From the NCBI RefSeq assembly GCF_004011695.2, contig NC_082419.1, positions 62,001 to 126,000 on the forward strand: DNA of 64,000 nt. The letters run 5' to 3'. The notes beneath the pieces are model-generated. The model made no database searches. It was not told the DNA's origin and saw nothing but the letters and a program-made list of their open reading frames with translations. Within the stretch, counting starts at the first letter, position 1. The number at the start of each line of letters is the position of its first letter. This DNA is from Ascochyta rabiei. Its lineage: Eukaryota > Ascomycota > Dothideomycetes > Pleosporales > Didymellaceae. The translations under genes were made by a program, and so were the position numbers. Below, piece after piece: positions 44,300 through 57,012 of the stretch.

Positions 44300-47200
44300 T
44301 TCTAAGGACGTCCCCTCTTTTACTTTAGTTACACTAGTCTGTTAGTTATAGGGTAGCCTATTCTTAATAGATTACCTACCTAAGCGTATTAGTAATAATC
44401 CTAAAGGATCTTATTACAGTAGTTAAGGTTCTTAAGTAGTTCCTAGGTGGCTTCTTTATTTAGCTAACCTAGCTACTTAACTCTGTACTTCCTTCCCTAG
44501 GTAGTAGTATCTCTATGTAACAGTATACCTTTAACTTTAAACCTGTTACTAGGTAAGACGTCTTCTAGTATACTAATATAACCTAGCTAGAACCTACTGT
44601 TTATAAGGGGTTCCCTCTAGTGCTTAAGAAGTAATATGTTAAACACTAGGTGCACTCTATCTATAGATAGGGGCAGCTTTAGCTTGTATGCTAGCTTACC
44701 TACCTTCTTAATTACTACAAATAGCCTAAGGTATTAAGCGTTAAACTTCTTTAAAGGATAACTTGTTATTAGGTTCTTAGCCTAAAGGAGAGTAGAGTCT
44801 CTCTTAGCAAAGTGTTGTTTAGACTGTTTTATATTATACTACTAGGCGTTGCCCTTTTATACATACTCTAAGGCCTCTTTTACTATTTTCTACATTTTAT
44901 GCTAGTTTAATAGGCGGCTAGTAACCTGCCAGCGTAGTTCTAGTGTTACCTTATCCTTATCCTAGACAGTTTAGGGTTTTTGTAGCTAGTGCTTATTAGG
45001 CATCCTGTTAAATCCTTTAGGGTCTGTGCTAAAGGTAACCTTTATAGGAGATTCTCTGTAAGTAGAGTAAGCTTTAGAGTTATAGGCGTACTTAGCGTAT
45101 AGCAGGAGGTCTACCTAGTTATCCTGTTAGTAGTTTATGTATATGCAGAGGTACGTTTCTAACTTCTAGTTTTATTACTCTGTCTGCCTATCTGTCTAGG
45201 GGTAGAAAGCTATACTTAATTAGTAGTTAAATTTAAGGTAGTAGCATATATTAGACTAGAATTAACTAGTAAATACTAAACCTTAATCTAATAACAACAT
45301 ATCTAGTAGTTCTTACTTTAAAAAGCTCTGCTCTATAAGCAGCTTAGCTAGGCATTAGGTAGTAATTATCTTAGTGTAGGGTAGGTACTAGACGTACTTG
45401 CTAAAGCAGTCTATAAGGACTAGTATAGAGTTATACTTATTCCCCTTAGCATCTGTTAACTTTAGCAGGTCTGTTATAAAGTTAAGGGAGAAGTACTACT
45501 AGGCTGTATTTAGCACTAGTAATAGTGTAAGCAATCTCTATAGCTTATACCTTCTAATCTTATATAGTTAGTATATAGGACACCTTTAGATATACTTATA
45601 TACGTCCTTTATTAGTTATAGCTAGTAGTACTTTCTCTTAAGTACTTTAGTAGTCTTATCTATACTGTAGTAACCTCCTATAGGGTTATTATAATTCCTT
45701 AAAAGGATAGTTTAGCGTAGTATAATATTGTTAGGAATCTAAACTTTCCTACTTCTGCGTAAGGTCCTACTAGGGTTAACCTCCTAGTAGTACTGTCCCT
45801 TCTTTGCTTTGCTGTCTGTCTAGGTTATTAATAACTAGTTTGTAGGGTATGCTGCGTCCTATTGCTAGACTTACTTAACAAAATCTATTAGGAGTTCTAG
45901 AGTTTCTAAGGCGTAAGCAGAATCTCCCTACGCAGCTTTGTTTGTAAGGTATATAGGGGCACTAACTCTATTATTTAGGCTATAAAGGAGAGCTTCTGCA
46001 ACGTTAAAGTCTAGTCCCCTAGCTTTAGTGTCTTTAGATTAACCCTAGCTTTAATAGCTATTAGATAGAGGGTTAAGAGCTAGGGGAGACAAGTCTCTAA
46101 GGCTAATCTAATGTTAGCAGAATTCCTTAGGGACAATTTTAGGTAGTTATTAGACCTCTGCTAGGTCTTCTATAGGTATGTTACTCCTAGATGTTACCTA
46201 TACATCTTTTTAAGCCCTAGACTTTTAAATTATCTAGATCTAAAGCTTCTATTATAAGGTAGGTAGTATAGCGTCCCTAAGGGCTTACTATTCCCTAACC
46301 TTAAGACCTTATATGTAATCTAGACGTTGTAAAGGACTATCTACTACATTCTCTAGTCCTAGCTTATATTTAACTTTAAAGTTAAACCTTACTAGCTCTT
46401 CTGCCTAACAGGCTTATTTTAGAAAGAGCTTCTTTATTATTATAAAGTACCTTAGGTTGTTATAGTCTAAGAGTACCTAGATTGTTACAGGGGCGTGTTT
46501 AAGGTAATGCCTCTACTGTCTAAAAGCTTTAATAATTACTAAGAGTTCCTTATTATAGGTATGCTATCTAATAGATAGACCTTAGAAATTCTAGCTCTAG
46601 AACGCTACTGGTTTCTAGTGCTGCTCTGTTGCTACTTTAGATGTTTAGGGTTGTAATAAGATAGCTGCTATAGCAAAGTCTAACGCATCTGTAAGAATAA
46701 TAATAGGCTTATTAGGGTTAAAGTGTTGTAGCACTAGGGCTTTTATAAACTTCTCCCTAATTATAAGGAACGCTGTTTAGGCTTCTTCTAGCTAGTGCTA
46801 TAGTTTGTACTATTTTGTTAGTCTCTTTTAGCTTTTCTTTAGTCTTGCCTTCCCTTTTTCTAGACTAGAGACCCCCTAGTCTTCTGTTAGGTTCTAGGCG
46901 GCTGTTATATAGTCTATAAGCAGTTAGATAATTCCTAAGTAGTTAAAAATAAATTATTAATAGAAGTTAGTAAAGCCTAAGAATACCTAAATGTCCTTAT
47001 AGCTTAACAGCTCTAGCTATTTAGTAATAGTGTAGACCCTCTTAGGGTCTATAACTATACTGTCTAGTGTAATAATAAATCCTAGAAACTCTACTAACTT
47101 GCTAGAGAAGACGTACTTACTAGCCTTTGCAAACATCCCCTACTTAACTAGGCAATCTAGGACCTCCTTAACGTGCTTATTGTAGTCCTTCTTATCCTAG

Positions 47201-49750
47201 GAGTAGATAAGGATGTTATTAAGGTAGACTACGCAGGTTCTATCTAGTAGGCCTTCTAGGGCTTAGTAGATATAGGATTAAAATGTAGCTAGCGCGTTTG
47301 CTAGGCTAAAAGATATTACTAGGTATTTAAAATAACTATACTATGTCTTAAACGCAGTCTTCTACTTATTACCTTCCTTAATCTAGAGCCTATAGTAGGC
47401 GTTATGTAGATCTAGCTTAGTAAAGACCTTTACTTTTAACAGGTAGTCTATTATCTTACTAACTAGCAGTATAGGGTACTAGTTCTTAATAGTTACCCTA
47501 TTTAACTCCTAATAGTTAATGCATAGTCTTATAGTGCTGTCTAACTTAGGAATAAACAGGATAGGGGCACCTGCTAGCGACTTGCTTAGGCAGATCTAGC
47601 CCTTTTCCTGTGCTGTCTTAAGGTACTCCTAGAGGATGTCTAGTTCCCTGCAAGACAGGTTATAGATTAGGAGGTTAGGAACTTTAGCTCTATCCTTAAT
47701 CTTAATAGAGTAGTTATACTTCTAGTGTAGTGCTAATATACTTATTTACTATTTACTAAAGGTAAACTATTTATAATAGAGGTGTTTAGGCACGTACTTA
47801 AGTTCCTCTACGTCTAGGGCATTATCTCCTAGGATAGCGCTGCTGTTAAGTCCTACTACTATAATTCTTAACTATTTAGTAAGACAAGCTGCCTCTAATG
47901 TCTGTCTAGCGTCTGCCTAGTAGGCGTCTGTTAGACTACCTATATTTAGGCTCTTAGGATATAGCAGATATAGCTGCTTACCTAAACCTAGTTTACTAAA
48001 TAATTGTTTAGCTGTTAACAGCTAGACTCTTTTAGCGTTGTTAGTAAACTACTTATAGGTTTCTGTTAAGAAAAAGATATATAGGTCTGCTTTAGCTAGC
48101 TATAGGTAACCTAGGACTAGGTTATACCTAACAAATAATATAGACTAGAACTTAGTTAGTCTAATTATCTTAGGTACTCCTTTGCTGTTATAGTAGACTA
48201 CTATTAACTAGTACTAGTTAGTTAAGGACAGCTCTATGTTGTCTAGGACTACAGCCTTTAGTTGTTAGTTAGTGCCTGTTAGGTTAAGCCCTAGGTCCCT
48301 AGCTATATCCTTAGTAATAAGGTTTAGCTCTAAGCCTAAGTTGTATAGGGCCTAGAGGGTCTTAGGGTTACTGTTAGTGTTGTTAAGCTAGACTATAACT
48401 GTTATGCAGGTTTACTTCCCCTTAGTTTCTAGCCCTAGTGTAAGGTAGGACAGGTTAGCGACTAGGGCTTGCTATTTCCTAGGTTTAGCTTGCTACTAGA
48501 ATGTTGTTAGCTGCCTCTGCAGCCTCTCTAATAGCCCTACTGCTAGTATCCCTAGGTATATTATCCCTAGTTCTATAGTTAACCTTAAGATTATTAATAG
48601 TTGTTTCCCTTAGGGTTCTATCTTCTGCCTAATAAATTAGCAGCACTAGTTGTTAGCTAGGGGTCTCCTAGGTGCTTCCTAGTGTCGCTCCTAGAGGGGG
48701 TTAACGCCTAACTATTATACCTTTTAAACTTTCTCCTAGCGTCTAAAGAAAGAAGTCTCTTATTTCTACTGCTACTTTTAGTCTGTAACCCTAAGTTTAA
48801 GAGGACTGTTAAGGTTTCTGCGTTTTAGAGGGCCTATTTAAACTCTGCCTACTTAGTAATATATTCTAGACTACTATTCTGCTAGATTTTATGTTAGAGT
48901 GTAGGGGGCGTAAGGCTCTATATAAATGCTATCTTAAACTTATAGTTATTACTGCTATTTTTAAACTTTACAAAGTTATAGGGTAGTAGAGACTCCTACT
49001 TATTTAACTTTATTAGGAAGGTATTAACTAAATTATTAGACTTCTACTTATAGTTAAAGTACTTGTTATAGTTTTTGTACTGTGTAAAGACTAGGTCTTA
49101 GATAAGCTACTTCTCTTCTGCGCAGAGGTTAGCCTATATCTAGATTAATACCTTATTAATACGTTGTTAAATTAATTCCTAGTAGACACTATAGTAGATA
49201 GTGCCTATAATCTAGTAGGTATAGGTTATAGAGTCTTTAAGTACTTAAGTGTACTAGAATGCTGTATCTATATCCTTAATCTACTAGTCTACCTGCTAGG
49301 TTAATAGAGGCTTGTTATCTATCCTAAGTTTTAGCTTAGGCTAAACATTATTAAGGACTTATATTATTCTGCTAGCCTTGTTAAACATAAGGTGTTAGCT
49401 ACCTAGTGCTTATTCAGCATGCGTCTGTTATAGGGTTTTAACTACCTAGTTAAATTATTATTGCTAGATTTTAATCTCCTGCTTAGTAGCACTAGACAGT
49501 TCTGCCTTATTAAGTGCTTCTAGTAATAATAGGATAGAAGCTTATAATAACTCTATTATAGGTTGTGTAGTGTGTAGTATTAGGATGTCTAGTGTTATAA
49601 CGCCTACTATTATAGTATCTAACTTACCCCTAATATAAGGGTTAAGTAGTAGCTCTATAGGCAATAGCGACACCCTAAGTATGTTATTGCGTTATTAAGT
49701 ATCTAGCTCCTAACTAAGGTTATTATAAGGGGGTAGCTCTTCTATGTTAC
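44300..49750 (-). pseudogene. Gypsy gag-pol, degraded by RIP
   Basis: From right to left: gag-like sequence from about 49,740; reverse transcriptase with AGAPILFIPK and LCINY near 47,490-47,590, and FTKLDLHNAYYRL near 47,400; RNase H with an ILTDAL motif near 46,690; integrase about 45,300-46,000; and an SH3/chromodomain-like tail with SIDRVHLVFN near 44,650. TAG/TAA stops interrupt every domain, so it is inactive. Confidence 0.85.
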
Positions 49751-49863
49751 TAGTATTTAAGTAGAGGTTATATTATCCTCCTGCTATTGTAATAGCTAGG
49801 TTTTTCCCGCTCCTCTACTGCTAATTAGCTGCCTGTTCTAAGAGGAGTATAAAGGATTTAAAT

Positions 49864-50061
49864 TGTAAGGGCACTATAGGCAGGTAATAGAGTAGAGCGA
49901 GATAGGACAAATAATAGGGTAATATTAAGAGATAAGACAAATCCTTAATAGATAAGTCTTAAGGTTTGTGAATATTATATACGTGTGTGGCCGGTGGGTC
50001 CCCAGGCTTGGCCCGGGACCTGGCCGAGGTATCTCCCGGCGTGGGGAGAATACTCGTGACA
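49864..50061 (-). repeat. 5' LTR of the gypsy element
   Basis: 198 bp. Its right-hand third retains more G/C than the other LTR and ends at 50061, followed by the GGTGC duplication. It lies close to the SIP3 3' end, which may explain the weaker RIP there. Confidence 0.85.
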
Positions 50062-50121
50062 GGTGCGGTACCTGTATTTACAACAGGTGCTATACCGTGC
50101 ACGCCGCGCCAGGCTATGCTG

Positions 50122-50143
50122 GAGAAGAAGAAGAAGAAGAAGG
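50122..50143. repeat. GAA microsatellite
   Basis: About seven tandem GAA units between the gypsy 5' LTR and the SIP3 stop codon. Confidence 0.8.
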
Positions 50144-50167
50144 AGATTGCACAGACGACGGCGGTTC

Positions 50168-53100
50168 TCAAATCAGGCCCTGGCGCCCCTCTCTTACCGC
50201 CCTCAGACTGCGTTCGCAATCCCCGCAATACCCCTTGACCCACGCCTGGACGTTCCCATCGCCCTTGTTCGCACCATCCAACAGGGTCCCCACACGGACG
50301 CACTTGTGCGTTTCGTCCAGCAGCCAGTGCTCGTACGCCGCGTGCACGACCTCCGCCTCGATGCGGTTGACGACGCGCAGGGCGACGAGCAGGTCGTGCC
50401 GCTGCGAGCCGAGGTTGCGGCGGGTGCGCTCGAGACGGCGCGGGCTGGACGTGGTGGGGTCGTAGAAGGAGTGCGGGGACGCGGAAGAGGGGTGGTCGAG
50501 GAGGTGGGTGAAGGTTTGGTGGCTGGTTGTGGTCAGAAGGAGGCTGCGGGAGGTGGAGCACGGACTTACCATCTGTTCTCGGAGACGCCGTCGGTGGGCA
50601 GGGCGAGGTCAAGGCTGGTGTCGTTGGGGTGGGCGAAGGCGTCGGCGATGTCGCGAAGGTAGACGGAACGCGTCAGGCTGATGGGCGGACCGACTCCGAG
50701 ACGCGACATGTAGCTTGCGGCGTTGCGCTCGTTCCACCAGGCCCAGCTGTCTCTGGAGGTGTAGAAGAAGTTGGCTCCTCCGCTCAACAGCAGCAAGAAG
50801 ACTAGCAGCTTGTGTGCAGAGACGACGCCGCCGAGTCCGGTGACGATGGCGAGCACCCAGCTCATGACCGTCGACAGGAGGCTGATGATGACGTTGCCTA
50901 CGTACTGCGCAATGAAGGAGCCTGTCGTGGTTGGCCGCAGCTTGAACTTGCGTGGGCGATTGGGCGGTGGGATGTCTGCTGCGTTCATCTGCACAGCTTG
51001 TGTGCTCACGCCAATCTGACCGAAGATGTTCGTGACCTTTCCCGTGCTCTTGTTGTGTCCCAGACGAGCGACTTGGTCGTTGATGACGTCGACGAGATCT
51101 TGCGACTCAAGCTCCAGATCCTGGAGACCCTGACGCTCGATGAGCTTCTTCGCAATGCGCGGATTGCGCTTCCAGTCGATCTTGGTGTGAACAGCGAGCT
51201 TGCACCTCGCCTTGGAAACGTGCGTGATGACGACCTTGCTGAGGAGCACGAATCGCTCGTGACCTGGCAAGTACCACGGCGTCTTTCTGTCCGAGACGAC
51301 GTAGCAAAGATGGTCATTCAGCACCTCGATGATCTGGTAGTCGTTGATGACAGCGGTCGCTCCGCTGTTGCCGGGCTGTGCGATCTCGTACTCAAAGTCT
51401 CTGCGCTGATGCGTCTTGTCCGTGGCTGTCCAAGGCCCTTGTACGATGCGCTTCGCCAAGCGTTCCCTGTACAGGAGCTGGAAGACGGCGCTCTTGTCGC
51501 CGAAGAGGATGTGGAAGAGAGCCTTTGCGCTGATCTCGTACTCCTTCTCGACCGCGACTCGCGTCATGCCGGCAGGAGCAAACAAGACGGGCTGGGATGG
51601 CAACTTGAACTTGGCTGTGCTCTTGCTGGCGTGGACGCCGGACGGTCCAAACAGATTGCCGTCGATGCGCAGGCTTGTCTTGATGTTCTTCCCGCCGTAG
51701 CCAGGATCCATGGGCGTGTCTGGGGATATGTCCTCCCAGCCTTCTTCGCCCGCGGAGTGCTGGCTGTCGTCCGCCTCCATCCTGATGAGTGTCTTGACGA
51801 CCTCGTCCATTTTGTGTTCGCCCGAGGTTGCGTTTCGAACCAAGAAGTTGAGGCGTCGCTGCAGCAGCTTGAGAGGTTCGAGGAAGGTTTTGACCGTGAC
51901 CCTGGTCGCGCCGTCTTCCCTCGCGCCCGTCTTGAAATGCAGGAAGAGGAAGTCGCAGTCCTTGCCGGGTGCAGCCGTGACCTCGTCGATCTGGCCCATG
52001 TCGATTCCCGTGATGAGGACGAGGCCGAGGTGGTTGCTGTAGAAGTAGATGTCTCTGGTGGTGACGTAGACACGACCGGGGAACTCCTGCTGCTCGGTGG
52101 GGTTCCACACAGCACGGAAGACGAGGACGAGCTTTTGGGATCGCGGCACCGTGGGGAAGAGGATGCGGAACTGTGCGTCCTGCATCCTGAGGGCAAGAGG
52201 GTAGAAGGTGGGGAAGTCTCCTTCGGAGGTGTCCGGCCTGGTCAGGTCGCCGCCCAGGCTCATCGTCTTTCGGTGAGCGGGGCCTGCAGGCTTTGGGTTT
52301 GTGGAGGCGTCCGAGGCCGCTGCTGCACGCTCCGTCTTCCACGCGAACGGCTCTCCCGGAGGCGGGTTGACGGGACTCGGTGGGCCGGAGAGGCTGCGAT
52401 CGCGCGTGGCTGTCTCGTCGGGCTTGCCAGTCTTGTTGACATATCCCCAATTCACAGACCCCCACAGGTTGGCCATGAGGCCGCCGGGCATGTTGCCGGA
52501 CTTGCCGATGCCCAGACCTCGCTCGCCGCTGACGGCGACGGCGGCCTTGCTGAGGTTGGTCGGGGCTGGCGGGTTCGCAAGGGTGGAGGGAGAGAGGCTC
52601 GTGTGAGGAAGCGTCTGGCCCATGACCAGGCGGGTGTCGGGGAGGCCTGGGGCAGGGGCGGCGATCTGCCCGACCTGGACGATGTTGTGGCTGGCCGAGG
52701 CCAGACTGGCGGATATGAGGCTAGCAATGCCGCCGGTGGCCGACGAAGGGTTGCTCCCGCTCAGCTGGGGCCCTGCCGTGGACTTGCGCGACAGATCGAG
52801 CTTCTCCATGATGCGCGCGGCGTGGTCTCGTCGGCCCAGGTCGCCGTCGCGGTCCGAGGCAGGGCCCCGGCGAGAGACGTCCATGCTGGCGGCGCGTGAG
52901 GCTTCGCCGGCAGGCAGGCCCAGAGACGTCTCTGCGCGGTCGAGGGCGGTGATGTCGTCGCTGGGGTGCGCAGCGTGGCCTTCGGACGTCTTGGCCGCAA
53001 ACTCGGGCGCGACGGGCGGGCTGATGGAGAAGGCAGCATCGACGGAGGCGTGGGCGGCGGGGCTGTCCTTGGAGGTGTCCTCGAGGGCCTTGCGCTTGGC

Positions 53101-54426
53101 GAGCTCAAAGGCGGAGATCCAGTCGGTGATGCCGGCCTGGGTCTCGGCCTGCAGCAGGATGGTCGTGTCCTTTGTCTTGACCTCGAAGCAGAAGCGGCGC
53201 TCTTCCTGGAAGGCGGGCCGGATGCCGCAGAGCAGGACGCCAATCTTGTCCGACTCCTCGACGGCGCCGGAGCGGGTGGCCTGGGTGAGCCAGCCGAAGA
53301 CGCCGTGCTTGACGAAGAACCAGCGGCGGACCCAGTAGGTCCTGGCGGGCTTGCCGGTGATGGTGCGCTGGAAGAGCCAGCCCTGCTTCTCGGCTTGTTC
53401 GTCGGCGGGGGCGGGGGCGGGCTTGGCGGGGGCGGCGGGCTTGGCGGGCGAGGGCGAGGGCGGCGGGCCGGCGGCGGGCCCTGGGTTGCCGAGATAGGCG
53501 ACGGTGGAGGCGGCGTAGGCGTCGAGGTCGCGGGACGGGCGGGCGCTCAGCTCGGCGGCGTGCTCGATTTGGTGGCGGGCGAGGTGCAGCTCGCGCTTGA
53601 AGACGCGCTCGCCGTTCTCCATCTCCTTGCTCCAGCCGCGGACGCGCTCGACGTCCGAGTTGCCGTGGGCAAAGGCGGCCGTCGGAGCGTCGCTGGCGGC
53701 CTTGAGGTCGCGCCACTGCTCGTGGATCAGCTTGACGAGCAGCTTGTCGAGCGTCAGGCGGACCTGCGGGGCCAGGATGCAGAAGTTCATGCTCGCCTGC
53801 AGGTAGGCGCGACGGGCCTCGTGCAGCTGGAAGGCGTCCTCGCGCAGCGACGAGGCCTCCTTGGCCTTGGGCTGGCCGGCATAGCGGGCCACGGCGCCGT
53901 CGAGGGTGCGCTGGGTGGCGTCGAGGTTCTTGCGCGCCTCCTTGAGCACGCGCAGGTCGTTGTTGAGGAAGGCGCGGAGGGGCTCGCACACGCTGCTCTC
54001 GGCCCTGGCCATGCTGCGGCACGCGCTGTTCCAGTACTCGCGCGCGCCCTCGCCGAACCGCCGGAGCGCGAGCACCGTGTAGTCGTGGTCGATGATGGCC
54101 TCGGACAGCTGCAGCGGCGGGTGCGACGCCTGCACGTGCGCGTCCACGATGCCCTGCAGCGTGCTGAGCTCCGCCGCGAGGCGCGAGGTGGCGCGCACGT
54201 ACGAGTCGAGCCAGCGCTCGACGAGCTCCATCTGGTCGCCAAAGTGGACGGCCGTGGCGCGGAAGGTGGGCGAGTCGAGCGCGGCTTCCTTGATCACGAC
54301 GGGGCTGGCCGGTGTCAGTGTGCGCTTTCCGCTGCGGCCTCTTGCCCACGTCGTCCCAACCTACATCAGCGCCAGCGGCTTCGACACGGGCTCGAGGGTG
54401 GGCTGCTGGGCCTCCTCGTCTGCCAT
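50168..54426 (-). CDS. SIP3: SIP3/LAM-family lipid-transfer protein (BAR-PH-GRAM-VASt-TM)
   Basis: Three exons: 54426-54365, 54304-50570 and 50522-50168, giving 1383 residues. Introns are 60 nt (54305-54364) and 47 nt (50523-50569, GTAAGT donor, CTGACCACAACCAG end). The small first exon supplies a true ATG; the long ORF alone would begin at GTG. Domains: BAR-like helical region about 30-280, PH about 325-428, disordered Ser/Pro-rich linker, GRAM-like about 720-850, VASt (StART-like) about 934-1100, hydrophobic membrane segment about 1157-1200, and a C-terminal tail in the last exon (RHDLLVALRVVN). Yeast Sip3/Lam3 and Ysp1/Lam1 share this order and sit at ER-plasma membrane contact sites, where the VASt family moves sterol. 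It is divergent from KRI1 over 559 bp, and the gypsy element ends about 100 bp past its stop. Confidence 0.9.
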
Positions 54427-54439
54427 GATCGGGGTGTCC

Positions 54440-54660
54440 AAGGGAGCAGGAGCAGGCAGAGAAGAGAACAGGAGCAGGCGGCGAAGGGAACAGGAGCAGG
54501 CGGCGAGAGAACAAGATTAGGCAGAGAAGAGGACAAGATTAGGCAGAGAAGAACAAGATGATGCAGGGGAGAGAACAAGATGATGCAGAGAAGAACAAGA
54601 TGGTGCAGGGAAGAGAACAAGACGAAGCAGAGAGAGAACAAGATCAGGCAGAGAAAACAA
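54440..54660. repeat. Purine-rich minisatellite in the SIP3 upstream region
   Basis: About ten imperfect units of roughly 20-24 bp, of the form AGAGAACAAGATGATGCAG with GCAGGCGGCGA variants. Almost no pyrimidine runs occur on the plus strand. Confidence 0.7.
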
Positions 54661-54775
54661 CGAGAAGCTAGGATACATGATATCAACAGCAATAGCAGCC
54701 GTCAACCGCAGACAACAGTAAGCATCAAGAGCCCTGTCACGGTGCAGTCGCGGTGCACTCCCCGTACTGCTCGTA

Positions 54776-54810
54776 CTCGCCTCGCCTCGCCTCGCCTCGC
54801 CTCGCCTCGC
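54776..54810. repeat. CTCGC pentamer array
   Basis: Seven tandem perfect CTCGC units in the SIP3-KRI1 intergenic region. Confidence 0.9.
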
Positions 54811-54985
54811 CCGCACTGCCGTAATGCCCGACAAAGCGCACGGATGTCAACGCTGCAGCCTGCAGGGGTCGCCCGCCTACCATCCGACCCTGGCTCTGCG
54901 AGAAAATTAGTCTTGGCGGCGCGTGAAGCAAGTCTTGGCTGTGAAATTTCAAGACGGGCGCAACCCACCCCCCGCAGCCCCAGCC

Positions 54986-55101
54986 ATGCCCCGAAGCGCC
55001 TCCAAGAGCAAGCGCGAGCTCAACGGCGACGTCGCCGTCCCTGAGGACCGCCCGCAGAAAAAAGCCAGGCTGCTCGACCACACCGACGACGAAGACTCGG
55101 C

Positions 55102-55136
<35 letters not shown>

Positions 55137-57012
55137 GCGGTGCAGGCTTTCAAGTCAACGAGGAATATGCGCGCCGCTTCGAGCACAACAAGAAGCGCGC
55201 CGAGCAGCATAGACGTACGTCGCCGTTGCGTGTCCACAAACCACGTGCTGACCACGCGCAGTCGAGGAGAAATACGGCAAAGCCCGCGCTTTCCAGAACG
55301 AAGACGAGGACACGGAAGACTCCGAAGAGGGCGTTGAAGAAGACGATGCCGCCAACCTGCTCGACGAAGCGCTCGACGACGAGGTCATGGCCACGCTGAA
55401 GGCCCTCCGCTCCAAAGACCCCCGCATCTACGACAAGGACGCCAAGTTCTACACCGACCTGGCAGACGATGAAGACGGCAACAGCAATAGCAACGACACC
55501 GGCAAGAAGGAAGCCTCCATGACGCTCCGCCAGTTCCACACCAAGAACCTGCTCGAGGGCAACGTGCCCGGCGACGACGACAACGACGACGACGACGACG
55601 CCCCGCCCAGGACCTACGCGCAGGAGCAGGAGGACGTCCGCAGGAGCCTCGTCAAGGAGCTGCACGCTGCCGCCGACGCCGAAGACGACGACTTCCTCGT
55701 CGCCAAGCCCAAGCCCGCGACTTCCAAAAAAGACCGCGTCAAGATCACCCAGGACGACGTCATCAAGGCCGACCACGACCCGGAGCTCTTCCTGTCCAAC
55801 TACATGGAGTCGCGCGCATGGGTCCCCGCCGACAAGACGCAGTTCCAGCCCCTCGAGTCCGACGACGACGAAGCCGACGCCGCCGCCGACGACTTCGAGC
55901 ACGCCTACAACACCTACTTCGAAGACACCACCGGCACCAACGAGAAGCTCACCACCTACGCCCGCGACGCCGTCGCCGCCACCACCGTCCGCCGCGACGA
56001 GGGCAACACCAGGAAAAAGGCCCGCGACGCCGCCCGAGCCAAGCGCGAGGCCGAGCGGAAAGAGCGCGAGGCCGACCTGGCACGGCTGAAGAAGCTCAAG
56101 GTCGACGAGATGGAGGCCAAGGTCAACCAGATCCGCAAAATCGGCGGCCTGAGCGGGCGCGACTTCAACATGGACGAGTGGAAGGACGTGCTCGAGGCAG
56201 ACTGGTCAGACGACCAGTGGGACAGGGAGATGTCAAAGCGCTTCGGCGAGTCGTACTACAACGAGGCCGACGCCGCCTTCGACAGCGACGAGGGGACGAG
56301 CAAGAAGGGAAAGCAGCCCAAGAAGCCCAAGAAGCCCAAGAAGCCCAAGTTCGACGACGACATCGACATCAAGGACCTGGTCCCCGACTTTGTCGACGAC
56401 AAGGAAGAAGCCCGCCCCACACTCTCCTCGGACGACGACGACGACGATGATGATGCCATGGACGTGGACGCCGAGACACAAGACCCAGCCGCCTCCACAT
56501 CCACAAAGAAGCGCAAGCAAGACCGTGCAGACGCCAAAGCCTCCGCGCGCCGCGACCGCCGGCTGATTGAGAACCTCGTCGCCGAGAACCTCAAATACGA
56601 ATCCGCCCTCGCCGCAAAGCCCTCCAAGACACCCGCGCGCTTCCGCTACCGCGAGACCAGCCCCACCACCTTCGGCCTCACAGCCCGCGACATCCTGCTC
56701 GCCGACGACAAGCAACTCAACGAGTTCGCGGGCCTGAAGAAACTCGCCGCCTTCCGCGACCCCGTCAAGAAGAAAAAGGACAAGAAGCACCTCAGCAAGA
56801 AAGCCCGGCTGCGCGACTGGCGCAAGGAGACGTTTGGCGACCCCGAGGGCCCCAAGGGTGGGTTCGAGACGCTGCTCGGGCCCGAGGAGGCGCAGCAGCC
56901 TGCCCGCGAACAGCCCGGGAAGAAGAGGGTGCACGAGAGCGAGGGCGGCATCATCCAAGGCGAGAAGAAGAAGCGCAGGCGCAAGAAGAAGAGCGCCGAG
57001 GAGGAACTGTAA
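54986..57012 (+). CDS. KRI1: KRI1, nucleolar 40S ribosome-biogenesis factor
   Basis: Two exons, 54986-55214 and 55262-57012, give 659 residues. The 47-nt intron (55215-55261) has a GTACGT donor and a CTGACCACGCGCAG end. The start is the ATG before PRSASKSKRE; an in-frame ATG 63 bases upstream adds unconserved sequence. The protein is strongly charged: acidic Asp/Glu runs, a basic helical centre (KKARDAARAKREAERKERE), the Kri1 signature (LSGRDFNMDEWKDVLEADWSDDQWDREM), and the conserved C-terminal block (FRYRETSPTTFGLTARDIL, KKLAAFRDPVKKKKDKK). Yeast Kri1 works with Krr1 in early 40S pre-ribosome assembly in the nucleolus. A GCAGAC array (55103-55132) encodes Ala-Asp repeats. The last codons lie within a unit that is repeated downstream. 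Confidence 0.92.
55103..55132 (+). repeat. Coding GCAGAC microsatellite in KRI1
   Basis: Five perfect hexamers encoding an Ala-Asp run. A length change here would stay in frame and vary only an acidic linker. Confidence 0.9.

Larger units (their letters stand above)
34744..50066 (-). mobile_element. Ty3/gypsy LTR retrotransposon, RIP-mutated, containing nested elements
   Basis: Both ends are 198-bp LTRs in direct orientation, each starting TG and ending CA or its RIP product TA. The 5-bp target duplication GGTGC is intact (34744-34748 and 50062-50066). A polypurine tract on the minus strand (34951-34963, adjacent to the left LTR) shows that the element reads right to left. It carries a copia element and a pogo-type transposon; without them it is about 8.2 kb. 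Confidence 0.85.
54427..54985. promoter_or_regulatory. Divergent SIP3-KRI1 intergenic region
   Basis: 559 bp shared upstream region. It contains a purine-rich minisatellite nearer SIP3 and a CTCGC array nearer KRI1, both listed separately. Confidence 0.5.

Noticed and set aside
50445..50569. A longer 125-nt last intron of SIP3 using the CGTCCAG acceptor
   Set aside because: It is in frame, but the 47-nt alternative has a branch-like CTGAC at the right distance and keeps a FYDPTT segment that looks coding.
52966..54561. 531-codon plus-strand open frame, and a 469-codon minus-strand frame at 53105-54514
   Set aside because: Both overlap the SIP3 coding region in other frames and consist of Gly/Leu/Arg/Pro-rich repeats; neither has a domain.
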